A DNA stretch of 5,095 nucleotides, from contig JBBRWP010000239.1 in assembly GCA_038249175.1 (NCBI GenBank), forward strand, positions 1 to 5,095. Direction: 5' to 3'. The stretch comes from JAEWSN01 sp038249175. Its GTDB lineage: Bacteria > Bacillota > Clostridia > DSM-8532. The number at the start of each line of letters is the position of its first letter. Within the stretch, counting starts at the first letter, position 1. The translations under genes were made by a program, and so were the position numbers. Below the pieces are notes generated by a model. It ran no database searches and was not told the origin of the DNA. It saw nothing but the letters and a program-made list of their open reading frames with translations. Shown in pieces: positions 4,217-5,095 of this stretch.

Positions 4217-5095
4217 ATGAAACGTTTACTCGCAATTCTACTTGTTTTTACATTGGCCGTTCCCCTATTCTGGCTGGGCAATCCATTCTCGCCTAACATG
4301 CAGGCCAGTGCAGCATCCTATAGAAAAGGTTATGAACTTAGTGCGAAAGACGCAGACAAAACCGGTATAAACCCGGCAACATCCTTTGTGCTGACCGTAC
4401 CGGAAACGGAACGAAACGCATTTGAAGGAACCGGTACTGCCACTGAAAAAGAACAAAACCTGCTAACGGCCCTTTCAAAGCGGTTGACATTGCGCAACGG
4501 CAACCGGACCGTAAGCATAACACCCTCGACAACAGAGACGACAAGCCTTAGTGCTATAACACTGCCAGAATTTGTTCTGGAAAGAAAAGATAAGGAAACC
4601 TTTGTGATTAATCTTTCTGAGCCCCTTGAAGCGAACCGTCTATACTTTTTTGATCTATTGGCTTCAGACCAGGACACAATCACATTTGCTTTTCAAACGC
4701 AGCGTGCTTTTGGACTCATGGGCACCCTGCCCGCCAACCGGAGTTCCAGCGTTCCTGTGGATACAGGCATAGAACTTTATTTCACACACACCGGCATCAC
4801 GGATCCCGGCTCATCTTTTTCCATTTCACCTTCGGTAGAAGGACGTTTTGAGGCACATGGACAAACACTGGTTTTTGTTCCAAAAAAACCTTTGAAAACA
4901 GGAACGATTTATCAAGTGACCTTAAAATCCGGACTTTCTCTGCCTGGAACAGAACAGGTTCTTCCGGAAGATATTGTTTTTTCATTCGAAACCAGCCCTG
5001 ACGCGGAAAATTCGGCCAATCCATCCACAGGTTATCTGAGTATCAGCAACTCCTGGCTGGAAGTTCCGACATCTGACAAACCCATTGTCCCTTAC
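4217..5095 (+). CDS. Secreted Ig-like-domain protein, probable N-terminus of an alpha-2-macroglobulin family protein (3' end outside window)
   Basis: The open frame runs 293 codons to the window edge without a stop, starting at an ATG 5 bases after AAAGGAGG. It begins with a Sec signal peptide (MKRLLAILL, hydrophobic to about residue 20, probable cleavage near ASA at 30-32). No lipobox cysteine is seen, so it is not an evident lipoprotein, unlike many Gram-negative alpha-2-macroglobulins. Residues 50-160 look like a beta-rich domain. Residues about 166-258 fit a bacterial Ig-like (SbsA/Big_5-type) domain, with LPANRSSSVPVDTGIELYF, then SISPSVEGRF, LVFVPKKPLKTGTIYQVTL and a closing FSFET. From memory of the family, this opening precedes macroglobulin domains in Bacillota alpha-2-macroglobulin-like proteins, thought to trap proteases at the cell surface. 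The diagnostic bait region and thioester (CxEQ) would be downstream, so that assignment is inference; a different large Ig-like surface protein is the alternative. Confidence 0.8.
   Translation, partial: MKRLLAILLVFTLAVPLFWLGNPFSPNMQASAASYRKGYELSAKDADKTGINPATSFVLTVPETERNAFEGTGTATEKEQNLLTALSKRLTLRNGNRTVSITPSTTETTSLSAITLPEFVLERKDKETFVINLSEPLEANRLYFFDLLASDQDTITFAFQTQRAFGLMGTLPANRSSSVPVDTGIELYFTHTGITDPGSSFSISPSVEGRFEAHGQTLVFVPKKPLKTGTIYQVTLKSGLSLPGTEQVLPEDIVFSFETSPDAENSANPSTGYLSISNSWLEVPTSDKPIVPY

Noticed and set aside
3988..4299. 103-codon minus-strand open frame covering the gap before the secreted-protein gene
   Set aside because: It overlaps the signal-peptide region of the plus-strand gene, shows no domain and its composition looks like noncoding DNA; no ribosome binding site stood out.
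4330..4683. 117-codon minus-strand open frame
   Set aside because: It is antisense to the secreted Ig-like protein, which has a better start, signal peptide and domain pattern.

Overview
The window looks like chromosomal DNA from a low-to-moderate GC Gram-positive-type bacterium, most likely an anaerobic member of the Bacillota (Clostridia-like). The support is strong purine-rich ribosome binding sites (AAAGGAG, AAAGGAGG), AT-rich intergenic DNA, a tRNA with encoded CCA, an NqrF-like flavin reductase, a bacteriohemerythrin, and a Cls-type cardiolipin synthase with an N-terminal membrane anchor. The genus cannot be fixed from the sequence alone.

Layout, left to right. (1) Positions 2-454, plus strand: the C-terminal 150 residues of an NqrF-like NAD(P)H:acceptor reductase, cut by the window edge. 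(2) Positions 485-640: two full 65-bp tandem repeats and a partial third, each opening with a 10-bp-stem hairpin. (3) Positions 679-1407: two plus-strand genes, an unrecognised 152-aa protein and a 75-aa protein with a signal peptide, followed by a strong hairpin terminator (1472-1502). (4) Minus strand: tRNA-Ala with anticodon CGC (1511-1586) and a bacteriohemerythrin gene (1690-2082), separated by a degraded duplicate of the hemerythrin 3' end. (5) A divergent promoter region (about 2110-2338), then a full-length cardiolipin synthase gene (2339-3883). (6) A gene-free stretch (3884-4216) that starts with a second exact copy of the last 37 bp around the cardiolipin synthase stop codon. (7) From 4217 to the window end: the first 293 residues of a secreted protein with Ig-like domains, probably the N-terminus of an alpha-2-macroglobulin-type protein.

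The genes do not form one pathway. They fall into separate transcription units: a redox enzyme, a small putative two-gene unit of unknown role, an O2/iron-binding hemerythrin, a membrane phospholipid enzyme and a large envelope protein. No mobile element, CRISPR array or known defence system is visible. The feature that stands out is repeated small-scale duplication of DNA at or just downstream of stop codons (485-640, 1602-1741, 3848-3996). The first of these also carries a hairpin with a compensatory base change and parallel tiny reading frames, and it is the best candidate here for an undescribed element.
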